Part shown: positions 54,251 to 61,956 of the stretch, one piece after another
Layout: the number at the start of each line of letters is the position of its first letter
Position numbering within the stretch: position 1 is the first letter of the stretch
Origin: Ideonella sp. MAG2
GTDB taxonomy: Bacteria > Pseudomonadota > Gammaproteobacteria > Burkholderiales > Burkholderiaceae_C
Assembly (NCBI GenBank): GCA_004359425.1
Contig: PTEU01000001.1
Location: 2,022,098 to 2,086,097 of the forward strand
DNA: 64,000 bases
Direction: 5' to 3'
The notes under the pieces: model-generated
Database searches by the model: none
What the model saw: only the letters and a program-made list of their open reading frames with translations
What the model was told of the DNA's origin: nothing
Position numbers and translations under genes: made by a program

Positions 54251-54664
54251 TCAACGTGCCCCAGCTTCGACAGGCAGGCCCGCCTCGCGCCAAGCCTTCA
54301 TGCCACCCGCCAATGAGTCGGCCTTTTCATAGCCAGCCTTGCGCAACAGCGCCACAGCACGGCGTGAACGCATGCCGCTGGCACACACCACCACCAAGGG
54401 GAGGTTCTTGTTACTCGGGAGTTCTTTGGCCCCCTCCAACTTGGCAAGGGGAATGCTGCGAGCACCCGTGATGTGTCCCGCTTCAAACTCAGCGGGCTCG
54501 CAGACATCAATGACCACGGCCTTTTCTCGATTCATCAGGCGAACAGCCTCATTCGGCGGCACACCGCCACCGGCTCCTCCCACCAAGGTCGGCCACAGCA
54601 ACAAGCCACCGGACACCAAGGCCACGGCCACGAGCGTCCAGTTTTCAAGCAAGAAAGACAGCAT
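54251..54664 (-). CDS. Membrane-anchored rhodanese-like protein
   Basis: The 137-residue protein has an N-terminal helix (NWTLVAVALVSGGLLLWPTL) and a single rhodanese domain: EAVRLMNREKAVVIDVCEPA, FEAGHITGARSIPLAKLEGA and LVVVCASGMRSRRAVALLRK with the catalytic Cys. It may transfer sulfur or bind an oxyanion at the membrane. It lies upstream of grxC in the same direction with a 77-bp gap. Confidence 0.88.
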   Translation of the reverse strand: MLSFLLENWTLVAVALVSGGLLLWPTLVGGAGGGVPPNEAVRLMNREKAVVIDVCEPAEFEAGHITGARSIPLAKLEGAKELPSNKNLPLVVVCASGMRSRRAVALLRKAGYEKADSLAGGMKAWREAGLPVEAGAR

Positions 54665-54795
54665 GAGAAGAGGTGTCAGAGCAAAGAAAGGGCGGATTAT
54701 AGAATTCAGCCCTTCTTGGACCTGCGGCTCTTACTTTGAAGGGCCGCAATCGCCTCTCCCCCTCTGCCTTTTGGCGTCACCGCCCTGCACCCACC

Positions 54796-55539
54796 ATGTA
54801 CAAGCTTGTTCTGATTCGCCACGGCGAATCCACCTGGAACCTGGAGAACCGTTTCACTGGCTGGACCGATGTGGACCTGACGGACACCGGCGTAGCCCAG
54901 GCCAAAGCGGCAGGTGCCCTGCTCAAGGCCGAAGGTTTTGAGTTTGACGTGGCCTACACCTCGGTGCTTAAGCGCGCCATCTGGACCCTGTGGCATTGCC
55001 TGGACGCCATGGACCGCACCTGGCTGCCGGTGGTCAAAGACTGGCACCTCAATGAACGCCACTATGGTGCCCTGCAAGGCTTGAACAAGGCCGACATGGC
55101 CAAGCAATACGGTGAAGAGCAGGTGCTGATCTGGCGCCGCAGCTACGACACCCCGCCACCCGCCCTGGAGGCCAACGACCCCCGCGGCCAGCGCCAGGAC
55201 GTGCGCTATGCCCAACTCAATCCCAACGATGTGCCGCTGACAGAATGCCTGAAGGACACCGTGGCTCGTGTCATCCCCTTCTGGAACGACACCTTGGCAC
55301 CGGCCATTCGTTCTGGTCAGCGTCTGGTGATTGCGGCACATGGCAATTCCATCCGCGCACTGGTGAAGTACCTGGATGACATCAGCGACGCCGACATTGT
55401 GGGTATCAACATCCCTAACGGCATCCCCATGGTCTACGAGCTGGACGCCCAGCTCAAACCCATCAAGCGCTATTACTTGGGTGATGCAGAAGCTGCGGCC
55501 AAGGCTGCTGCGGCTGTCGCCAGCCAGGGCAAAGCTTGA
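54796..55539 (+). CDS. gpmA: 2,3-bisphosphoglycerate-dependent phosphoglycerate mutase
   Basis: The 247-residue glycolytic enzyme interconverts 3- and 2-phosphoglycerate. It has [20 protein letters not shown] (phospho-His), [20 protein letters not shown] and [19 protein letters not shown]. The ATG at 54796 ([10 protein letters not shown]) fits the family exactly. The C-terminal Ala-rich tail is slightly longer than in E. coli. Confidence 0.97.
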   Translation: MYKLVLIRHGESTWNLENRFTGWTDVDLTDTGVAQAKAAGALLKAEGFEFDVAYTSVLKRAIWTLWHCLDAMDRTWLPVVKDWHLNERHYGALQGLNKADMAKQYGEEQVLIWRRSYDTPPPALEANDPRGQRQDVRYAQLNPNDVPLTECLKDTVARVIPFWNDTLAPAIRSGQRLVIAAHGNSIRALVKYLDDISDADIVGINIPNGIPMVYELDAQLKPIKRYYLGDAEAAAKAAAAVASQGKA

Positions 55540-55671
55540 GTGATGCCCTCTCGAAGATAGGCTTTCGTAGATTCCCTGTCCACGCTCGCCGACCCGCTGG
55601 CATGCCCCAAGGCGCGGCCCAGATCGCCCCCAGTGCTCGACCAGCACAACCCTTTTGAGGAGTAGTAAGTG

Positions 55672-56168
55672 ATGTTGTTTTCAAGTCGTACCCGCCAGGC
55701 TGTTGGCCTCGCATTGATCGCGGCTGTGGTCAGCCTGACCGGCTGCGCCACGAATATGGAAGTACCCCTTAAGGATGCAACGCCTTCAGGAATCGCTTAC
55801 CAAAAGACTAATGCTGCGGTCGAAAATCCAACTATTCGATTCGTTGACGAGCGCAGCGAGAGCAATAAGCGCAGCGTCTTGACCGGATTGATCCCAATGC
55901 AGTTGACGCACCAAGGGAAACCATTCGATGCGCCCCTTTGGCTAGAACGCAATGTGGTCAAGGAGTTGAATTCCCGTGGTGTCCAATCCAATATTGTTCA
56001 GACCGACTCCGCTCAGGCTACTGTCAAAGTTGGGCGTTTTCAGATTGAAAACCATCGGGCGAGTGGTTTCTCACCGTTGATCACCTTCACCAGTGTTCAA
56101 ACCGATGTGCTGACAGCGTCGGGGAGTCGGCGTGTTGTCGCCTACGTCAAGCGTGGCAAAGTACCTGT
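55672..56168 (+). pseudogene. Putative lipoprotein, C-terminus replaced at a junction
   Basis: A GAGGAG 9 bases upstream supports ATG 55672. The product has a lipoprotein signal (VGLALIAAVVSLTGC, Cys near residue 25) and a domain with PTIRFVDERSESNKRSVLTG, FDAPLWLERNVVKELNSRGV and RRVVAYVKRGKVPV, which resembles small outer-membrane-associated lipoproteins but is not assigned. From ~56168 the frame runs antisense through plsC and pyrC to 56664 and is not meaningful. The codon usage is less GC-rich than in neighbouring genes. Confidence 0.6.
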
Positions 56169-56234
56169 AATGCCAGCCAGCAGATGCAGCACCAAGCGAA
56201 CAAAGCGCCACAGCACGCGCAAGAGGTTCAACAC
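56168..56234 (-). pseudogene. N-terminal fragment of a PlsC-type acyltransferase
   Basis: Starting at GTG 56234, 31 bp after the pyrC stop, the minus strand reads MLNLLRVLWRFVRLVLHLLA, an N-terminal helix typical of lysophosphatidate acyltransferases. It stops at the junction with the lipoprotein gene. The matching C-terminal part appears at 57564-58008, fused to pyrB. Confidence 0.6.
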
Positions 56235-56265
56235 AGTCGCTCAGCCTTGCAAGACACAGTGGTTG

Positions 56266-57340
56266 TCAGGCCGCTTGGTAGGCCACCGTACCGGCCACCA
56301 AGGTGGTTTGCACCTTGCCAGGCAAGGCGGTGCCGGTCACGCTGAAGTCAAACGGCGTGTGCTTGCCTTGGCTGCGCAGAGCAGCCGGGCTGACTTGCCA
56401 AATGGCCTGGGGGTCGAAGACGCACAGGTCGGCCACGCCGCCCTCGGTGATCCGCCCGGCGCTGCTGGCCAGCGAACCGAGCGCTTCGCCCAGCACCCGA
56501 ACGGGCTCGCAGGTGATGCGTGCCAAGGTCTGCGGCAGGTTCAAGCCCATGTCGTGGCCCCACTTCAGCGTCATGCTCAGCAGCAACTCCAGGCCGGTAG
56601 CGCCGGGCTCGGCCTCGCCAAAAGGCAAAGTTTTGGCGTCTTCATCCACCGGCGTGTGGTCTGACACCAGCGCATCCAGCGTGCCGTCGGCCAGGGCCGC
56701 CCGCAGGGCATCGCGGTCAGCGGCTTGGCGCAATGGTGGGGTCAAGCGCATGGCCGACTGGAAGAAGCCAATGTCCACATCGGTCAGGTGCAACGAGTTG
56801 ATGCTGACATCGGCAGTGATGGGCAAGCCTTCAGCCTTGGCGCGGCGCACCAGCGCCACTCCGGCAGCGCTGGAGAGACGGCAGAGATGAACCCGCGCGC
56901 CGGTGATGCGCACCAGCTCCAGAATCGTGTGCAAGGCAATCGTCTCGGCCGCCACCGGCACGCCGGAGAGGCCCAAGCGCGTTGCCACCGAGCCGCTCGC
57001 CGCCACGCCCTTGCCTAGCCACGCATCTTGGGGCCGCAGCCACACGGTGTAGCCATGCGTGGCTGCGTACTGCAGCGCGCGCATCAACACCACGGTGTCG
57101 CGCACCGGGGCTTCGGCTTGAGAAAAGCCCACGCAGCCCGATTCGGTCAGCTCGGCCATCTCAGTCAGGGCTTCACCCGCCAAACCTTTGGTCAGGGCAC
57201 CCAAGGGGAAGAGGCGACACAGGCTGAGCTTGCGCGCCCGGAACTTCAGCATGTCCACCAAGCCCGGCTCATCCAGCGTCGGGTCGGTGTCGGGCGGGCA
57301 CACCAAGCTGGTCACACCGCCGGCGGCTGCCGCATTATGG
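56266..57340 (-). pseudogene. pyrC: Dihydroorotase, N-terminus missing
   Basis: The frame from about 57340 has AGGVTSLVCPPDTDPTLDEP, LFPLGALTKGLAGEALTEMA, YTVWLRPQDAWLGKGVAASG, RVHLCRLSSAAGVALVRRAK, ADVSINSLHL and LDALVSDHTPVDEDAKTLPF, as in the dihydroorotase next to pyrB in Comamonadaceae. About 70-80 N-terminal residues are absent; upstream the frame runs antisense into a HEAT-repeat gene. The enzyme closes carbamoyl-aspartate to dihydroorotate. Some relatives are inactive pyrB partners. Confidence 0.85.
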
Positions 57341-57573
57341 CAGCCATCTCGGCACTTGGCATTCTTGGTGCCACCGATCAACTCCCATTGCTGAAACGTC
57401 TTGCTGAAACCAAAACCGGCCTATGGCAAGACCGTGCCATGGCGCTCAAGGCGATTGGAGACTTGGGTCACCCAGAGGCCAAAGCTTACATCCAGCAGCA
57501 ATGGAAGGCGTATGAATTGTTGAGTGACAAGGAGTCAACCTGGAACAAGGCCATTTTGGCGCTCTACTTGTGA
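57337..57573 (+). pseudogene. C-terminal fragment of a HEAT-repeat protein
   Basis: The plus strand reads AAISALGILGATDQLPLLKR, then RAMALKAIGDLGHPEAKAYI and ends NKAILALYL. These are two helical HEAT-like repeats. The fragment starts abruptly at the junction with pyrC and ends by overlapping the acyltransferase end by 10 bp (convergent). The full protein is not in the window. Confidence 0.65.
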
Positions 57574-58880
57574 TCGGCCCCAGTGCTGGATAAGCTGGCC
57601 TGCATCTGCTCTTGCAGATGTTTGGCCAGTGCCCGCCGATCCGCGTGAGCTGTGGCTTGCGGTGGCAGCAGCACCACTTCCACCCCCAAGTCCTTCGCGC
57701 TGAGCACCCGCCACACGCTTTGCAGCAAGGTGGTGTCACCAATGAACTGGGCTTCGGTGGCAAAACGCTCCCTGGGGCTGAAAAAGCGCAGGACCGCAGC
57801 TTGGATCGGAGCCTCGACCGAGATCGCAGCTTGCAGCAAGTTGGCGTGCAGAGGCAGCATCTGAGGGCCAGGCCCGGTCGTGCCTTCCGGGAACACTGCT
57901 ACCGCTCCGCCGTGTTGCAGCGCCTCTGCGACTTGGTGAACCACCCGCATGGCGTCGCGCTTGCGTTCCCGCTCGATGAACAGAGTGCCAATGCTGCGGG
58001 CCAGACCATCGGCCACGGCCGAGGCAATCTCCACACCCCGGTTGATGGGGCCAGGGTGCATGACGATGGCATCCGGCTTGGCCAGCGCCAGCTTGTCGTC
58101 GGTCAGGCCGTAGGTCTTGAAGAACTCGCCGGCCGAGGGCAGCATGGCGCCGCTCATGCGCTCGTTTTGCAAGCGCAGCATGATGATCACGTCGGCGTCT
58201 TTGATGCCTTCGCGCATGTCGTGGCAAACGCGCACGCCCATCTCGCGCAGATCGCCTGGCACCAGGGTCTTGGGGCCAACGGCCCGGATGTCCGGCACGC
58301 CCAGCGTGGTCAGCGCATGGATGTCCGAGCGGGCGACGCGCGAGTGCACGATGTCCCCCACGATGGCCACGCTAAGTCGGCTGAAGTCCTTCTTGAAGTG
58401 CCGGATGGTGTACATGTCCAGCAGCCCTTGGGTGGGGTGGGCATGGCGGCCGTCGCCCGCGTTCACCACATGCACATGCGGTGCGCAATGCTGGGCGATC
58501 AGGTAGGGCGCACCACTCTCGGAGTGCCGCACGACAAACATATCGGCGTGCATGGCGCTCAGGTTGGCAATCGTGTCCAGCAGGCTTTCGCCTTTGGAGG
58601 CACTGCTCTTGGCAATGTCCAGGTTGATCACGTCGGCGCTCAGGCGCTTGGCCGCAATCTCGAAGGTGGTGCGGGTGCGGGTGCTGTTCTCAAAGAACAG
58701 ATTGAACACGCTTTTGCCGCGCAGCAGCGGCACCTTCTTGACCTCGCGGTCATTCACCGACAGAAAAGTGCCAGCGGTGTCGAGGATGTGGGTCAGCACG
58801 GCCTTGGGCAGGCCCTCGATGGACAGCAGGTGAATCAGCTCGCCGTGGCTATTGAGTTGGGGGTGTCGTCGGGAGAGCAT
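57564..58880 (-). CDS. PyrB-PlsC chimeric ORF (both partners incomplete)
   Basis: One 438-codon frame joins two proteins. Residues 1 to about 290 (58009-58880) are aspartate carbamoyltransferase Pyr[41 protein letters not shown] and [20 protein letters not shown], lacking only the last 25-30 residues. The rest (57564-58008) is a PlsC-type acyltransferase from [20 protein letters not shown], with [20 protein letters not shown], lacking the N-terminal half and its H-x4-D motif. PyrB condenses carbamoyl phosphate and aspartate. In related genomes pyrB-pyrC-plsC are three separate genes, so the fusion is probably an assembly product. Confidence 0.85.
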   Translation of the reverse strand: MLSRRHPQLNSHGELIHLLSIEGLPKAVLTHILDTAGTFLSVNDREVKKVPLLRGKSVFNLFFENSTRTRTTFEIAAKRLSADVINLDIAKSSASKGESLLDTIANLSAMHADMFVVRHSESGAPYLIAQHCAPHVHVVNAGDGRHAHPTQGLLDMYTIRHFKKDFSRLSVAIVGDIVHSRVARSDIHALTTLGVPDIRAVGPKTLVPGDLREMGVRVCHDMREGIKDADVIIMLRLQNERMSGAMLPSAGEFFKTYGLTDDKLALAKPDAIVMHPGPINRGVEIASAVADGLARSIGTLFIERERKRDAMRVVHQVAEALQHGGAVAVFPEGTTGPGPQMLPLHANLLQAAISVEAPIQAAVLRFFSPRERFATEAQFIGDTTLLQSVWRVLSAKDLGVEVVLLPPQATAHADRRALAKHLQEQMQASLSSTGADHK

Positions 58881-58884
58881 GGGA

Positions 58885-59388
58885 TCAGTGCTCCTGATTC
58901 AAGTTGAAAGTCAGCGCGCCACCCTCCGCGCGGCTCAGTGACAGGCGCTGAGTGGTCGGCAATACCACGCGGGCCGCCGCAAAGGCGGCTGCAATCGGCA
59001 GCTCTCGCCCGCCACGGTCCACCAGCACCGCAAGTTGAACGCTGGCTGGGCGGCCGTAGTCATACAGCTCATTGAGCACCGCGCGGATGGTGCGGCCGGT
59101 GAACAGCACATCGTCCACCAAGAGGATGTGAGCGCCCTCAATGGCAAAGGGCAGGTGCGTGGCATCGGTGCCCGAGGCCAGCCCACGCGCACCAAAGTCA
59201 TCGCGGTGCAGGGTGCTGCTGATCACGCCGGGCGTGCCGGCCAGCCCCAGGTCCGCCTGAAGGCGCTCGGCCAGCCAGGCGCCACCCGACCACACACCGA
59301 CCAAAACGGTTTCAGGGGTCATCAGCGGCCGCACACCGCGCAGCAACTCCGCATAGAGGGCTTCGGCGTCCAGGGTCAGGGTACTCAT
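58885..59388 (-). CDS. pyrR: Bifunctional PyrR: pyr regulator / uracil phosphoribosyltransferase
   Basis: The 167-residue protein has the phosphoribosyltransferase fold: [35 protein letters not shown], the PRPP loop [20 protein letters not shown] and [13 protein letters not shown]. The Arg-Gly-Gly-Arg-Glu-Leu-Pro-Ile segment is typical of PyrR. It lies between ruvX and pyrB; start overlaps the ruvX stop as ATGA. RNA-binding attenuation is not established in this lineage. Confidence 0.93.
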   Translation of the reverse strand: MSTLTLDAEALYAELLRGVRPLMTPETVLVGVWSGGAWLAERLQADLGLAGTPGVISSTLHRDDFGARGLASGTDATHLPFAIEGAHILLVDDVLFTGRTIRAVLNELYDYGRPASVQLAVLVDRGGRELPIAAAFAAARVVLPTTQRLSLSRAEGGALTFNLNQEH

Positions 59389-59801
59389 AGTCCAAGCTCT
59401 CGGAAAAATTGATCGAGGATCAGCACCGCCGAGGCGGCATCGGCATCTTTGGCGCCCGCAGCCAGCGCCTCGGTGGTGGTGTAGCGCTCATCCACCTCAA
59501 ACACGGGCAGGCTAAAGCGGCCCGTCAACTGGTTGGCGAAGCGGCGGGCGCGGCGCGTATTGTCGTGCGCTGCGCCATCCGGGTGAAAGGGCACACCCAC
59601 CACCAAGGCATCGGGTTGCCATTCTTTGATCAGGCTGGCAATGGCGGCAAAACGCGCATCACCTTGGGTGGCGATGGTGCGCAGCGCTTGGCCTTGCGCC
59701 AAAAAGCGCGAGCCTTGGGCCACACCCACCCGCAGAGTGCCAAAGTCAAAAGCCAAAAAGGAAGCGGCGGAAGCGGGCACGGGGCGCTTTACAGCGCTCA
59801 T
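59385..59801 (-). CDS. ruvX: Putative pre-16S rRNA nuclease (YqgF/RuvX)
   Basis: The 138-residue RNase H-fold protein has SFLAFDFGTLRVGVAQGSRF (first catalytic Asp), DALVVGVPFHPDGAAHDNTR, FEVDERYTTTEA (catalytic Glu/Asp) and DAASAVLILDQFF. It trims the 16S rRNA precursor. ATG 59801 (MSAVKRP) is chosen; a longer frame would be read through the intergenic repeat. Confidence 0.93.
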   Translation of the reverse strand: MSAVKRPVPASAASFLAFDFGTLRVGVAQGSRFLAQGQALRTIATQGDARFAAIASLIKEWQPDALVVGVPFHPDGAAHDNTRRARRFANQLTGRFSLPVFEVDERYTTTEALAAGAKDADAASAVLILDQFFRELGL

Positions 59802-59802
59802 G

Positions 59803-59870
59803 CATGCCCCCGGGCGCTGCGCGCCACCCCCCGAGGGGGCCATTCGCCCTTGAGGCGGCTCTGCGGGCTC
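59803..59870. repeat. Dispersed Comamonadaceae-type intergenic repeat
   Basis: The 67-bp gap between yqgE and ruvX holds GCCCCCGGGCGCTGCGCGCC, then a CCCCC-CGA-GGGGG hairpin and CTTGAGGCGGCTCTGCGGGC. I recall very similar sequences in many intergenic regions of Acidovorax, Variovorax and Polaromonas. It can fold into hairpins and may attenuate or protect mRNA. Confidence 0.5.
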
Positions 59871-60258
59871 ATGCGTGCCCCACCTCTTGCGAGAGCATGC
59901 GCGGGTCGAAGCCCAGCAGGCCCAGGGCGCGTTCGTAGCGTTGGGCAATGGGGGTGTCGAAGATCACTTCGGGCGTGGCTTCGACGGTCAACCAGCCGTT
60001 GCGGCCGATTTCTTCTTCCAACTGGCCGGCGGACCAGCCGCTGTAGCCCAGGGTCACCAGCACGCGCTTGGGGCCATCGCCTTTGGAGATGGCTTCCAGC
60101 ACGTCTTTGCTGGTGGTCATGGCCAAGCCGCCAGGCACCTGCAGGGTGGACATAAAGGCCGCTCCGTCATGCGGCGGGGCGTCATGCAGCACAAAGCCGC
60201 GTTCGGTCTGCACCGGGCCGCCGTAAAAGACGGGCTGGGTCAGCAAGTCGGGGCGGTC
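59869..60258 (-). pseudogene. yqgE: YqgE/UPF0301 protein, N-terminus missing
   Basis: The frame from about 60258 reads LLTQPVFYGGPVQTERGFVL, then LVTLGYSGWSAGQLEEEIGR, NGWLTVEATPEVIFDTPIAQ and LGFDPRMLSQEVGHA, the C-terminal two thirds of the DUF179/YqgE family (about 190 residues normally). The first 60-70 residues, with the MPGMxDPxF-like start, are absent at the junction with the photolyase gene. Function unknown. It is upstream of ruvX in the usual order. Confidence 0.85.
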
Positions 60259-60263
60259 TAGCG

Positions 60264-60917
60264 ACGCGCGGGGCCGAAGTCTGGCTGTCGGAGCTGATCT
60301 GGCGCGATTTTTATCACCAGATCCTGCACCACCACCCGCGCGTGGTGGGGCACGCCTTCAAGCCCGAGTACGACGCCATTAAGTGGGACCATGGCAAACA
60401 TGCGGAGGCCCGCTTTGCCGCCTGGTGCGAGGGCCGCACCGGCTACCCTCTGGTGGACGCAGGCATGCGGCAGTTGCGCCAAACCGGCTACATGCACAAC
60501 CGCTTACGCATGGTCACAGCATGCTTTCTGGTCAAAGACCTGGGCTTGGATTGGCGGCGCGGCGAGGCTTGGTTTGCTCAACATCTGAATGACTTTGACC
60601 TGGCCGCCAACAACGGTGGCTGGCAATGGGCGGCCTCTACCGGCTGCGATGCCCAGCCCTATTTCCGCATCTTCAACCCGGTGTCGCAAAGCGAGAAATT
60701 CGACCCCGAGGGCAAGTTCATCAAGCGTTACGTGCCTGAATTGGCGCGGCTACCCACAGCAGCCATTCACGCCCCTTGGCGCGCCAAGCCCTTGGAATTG
60801 ACAGAAGCGGGCGTGGTGCTGGGCCGAGACTACCCTGAGCCCCTGGTGGACCATGACGAAGCGCGCCGCTTAACGCTGGCACGCTTTGCCGTGGCAAAAG
60901 CCCCAAGACCGAGGTGA
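60264..60917 (+). pseudogene. phr: Deoxyribodipyrimidine photolyase, N-terminal half missing
   Basis: From about 60264 the plus frame reads GAEVWLSELIWRDFYHQILH, then GYPLVDAGMRQLRQTGYMHN, RLRMVTACFLVKDLGLDWRR and LAANNGGWQWAASTGCDAQP, the FAD-binding domain of class I CPD photolyases. The N-terminal antenna domain and the first helices (about 250 residues) are absent. No start codon fits the truncated version. Intact photolyase repairs UV dimers with blue light. Confidence 0.87.
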
Positions 60918-60921
60918 TGAG

Positions 60922-61956
60922 TTAAAAGAACTCGACGTCGCTGTCGCGGTTGTCTTGGGCCACCAAGCCCTCAGAGACCAGCGTCGAGTGACTACAGACC
61001 TGGTCTCGACCATGATGCTTGGCATGGTAGACGGCCTTGTCGGCTCGCTCGACGGCTGAGCTGGGTGTGTCGCCCGCTCGCAAGTCCGTGAAACCCACGC
61101 TGATGGTGACATGGTTGACTTGGGGGAATTTGTACTCCCGCACCGCGACACGGAAGCGCTCCATGGCGGTCATCGCGTCCTTCTCGGTCGGGCAGCGCAG
61201 CAAGACCACGAATTCTTCGCCCCCAAAACGGTAGAGCCTATCGCTGTGCCGGAAGCAACCGCGCATCACCCGAGACAGCAGTAGCAACACCTCGTCGCCG
61301 ATCAAATGACCGAAGGTATCGTTGACCAGCTTGAAGTGGTCAATATCGATCACCCCCAGCCAATAGCGCACCGGCGACAAGGCCCGCCGATCGGGGTCGG
61401 CGGCAGCAGCCTGCTGGGCGGCCTGCATGCCGAGAGCGACCATTTTGTAAAAGGTCTCGTCAAAGCTCTTGCGGTTCAGCAGGCCGGTCAGGGTGTCGCG
61501 CTCGCTGTAGTCGAGCAATGCATGAACGTTGCGATAAATGCGCAGCACACCATTGACCAAACGAATGAAATCGTCACTCAAGGCCTGAGCGGTCTGCACC
61601 TCCACGACGCCCGACGTACCGGACTCGGCCGGCATGGGAAACAGGGTCACGTTGGGCGTACCGGCCAGGCAAAGCGTTTGGTGCTTGCTGAGACAGTCTT
61701 GCCACTCAGCATGCTCGGCCAAGGCTGGCAAGGAGCCGTTGTCGAAGTAGGTGGTATCTGCGGTGGCCGTGACATCCGTAGGGGCCAAGCGGGCCCGCGT
61801 TTGCCAACGCTCGTCGCCCGGCTCGCCCACCACGCGATGCACAGCCACCAACTCGGGAGCCAACAAGTCACGCAAGGCCAGCGCCAAGCTGACATCCAAG
61901 GTGTCGCGGTCTCGCAGACCGGTCAGTTCGGCCAGTTGATCAATGATTTCGGGCAT
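60922..61956 (-). CDS. GGDEF-domain diguanylate cyclase
   Basis: The 344-residue protein has a GAF-like N-terminal half (about 1-145) and a C-terminal GGDEF domain: RDTLTGLLNRKSFDETFYKM, GVIDIDHFKLVNDTFGHLIG, the active site YRFGGEEFVVLL and an R-x-x-D inhibitory site (RHSD) five residues before GGEEF. It would make cyclic di-GMP with product inhibition. Its start overlaps the end of the ChpA-like kinase gene by 17 bp, so the two signalling proteins may be co-expressed. Confidence 0.9.
   Translation of the reverse strand: MPEIIDQLAELTGLRDRDTLDVSLALALRDLLAPELVAVHRVVGEPGDERWQTRARLAPTDVTATADTTYFDNGSLPALAEHAEWQDCLSKHQTLCLAGTPNVTLFPMPAESGTSGVVEVQTAQALSDDFIRLVNGVLRIYRNVHALLDYSERDTLTGLLNRKSFDETFYKMVALGMQAAQQAAAADPDRRALSPVRYWLGVIDIDHFKLVNDTFGHLIGDEVLLLLSRVMRGCFRHSDRLYRFGGEEFVVLLRCPTEKDAMTAMERFRVAVREYKFPQVNHVTISVGFTDLRAGDTPSSAVERADKAVYHAKHHGRDQVCSHSTLVSEGLVAQDNRDSDVEFF

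Noticed and set aside
54706..55647. Antisense frame of 313 codons over gpmA
   Set aside because: The plus strand encodes complete GpmA with all motifs; the antisense product is His/Gly-rich and unrecognisable.
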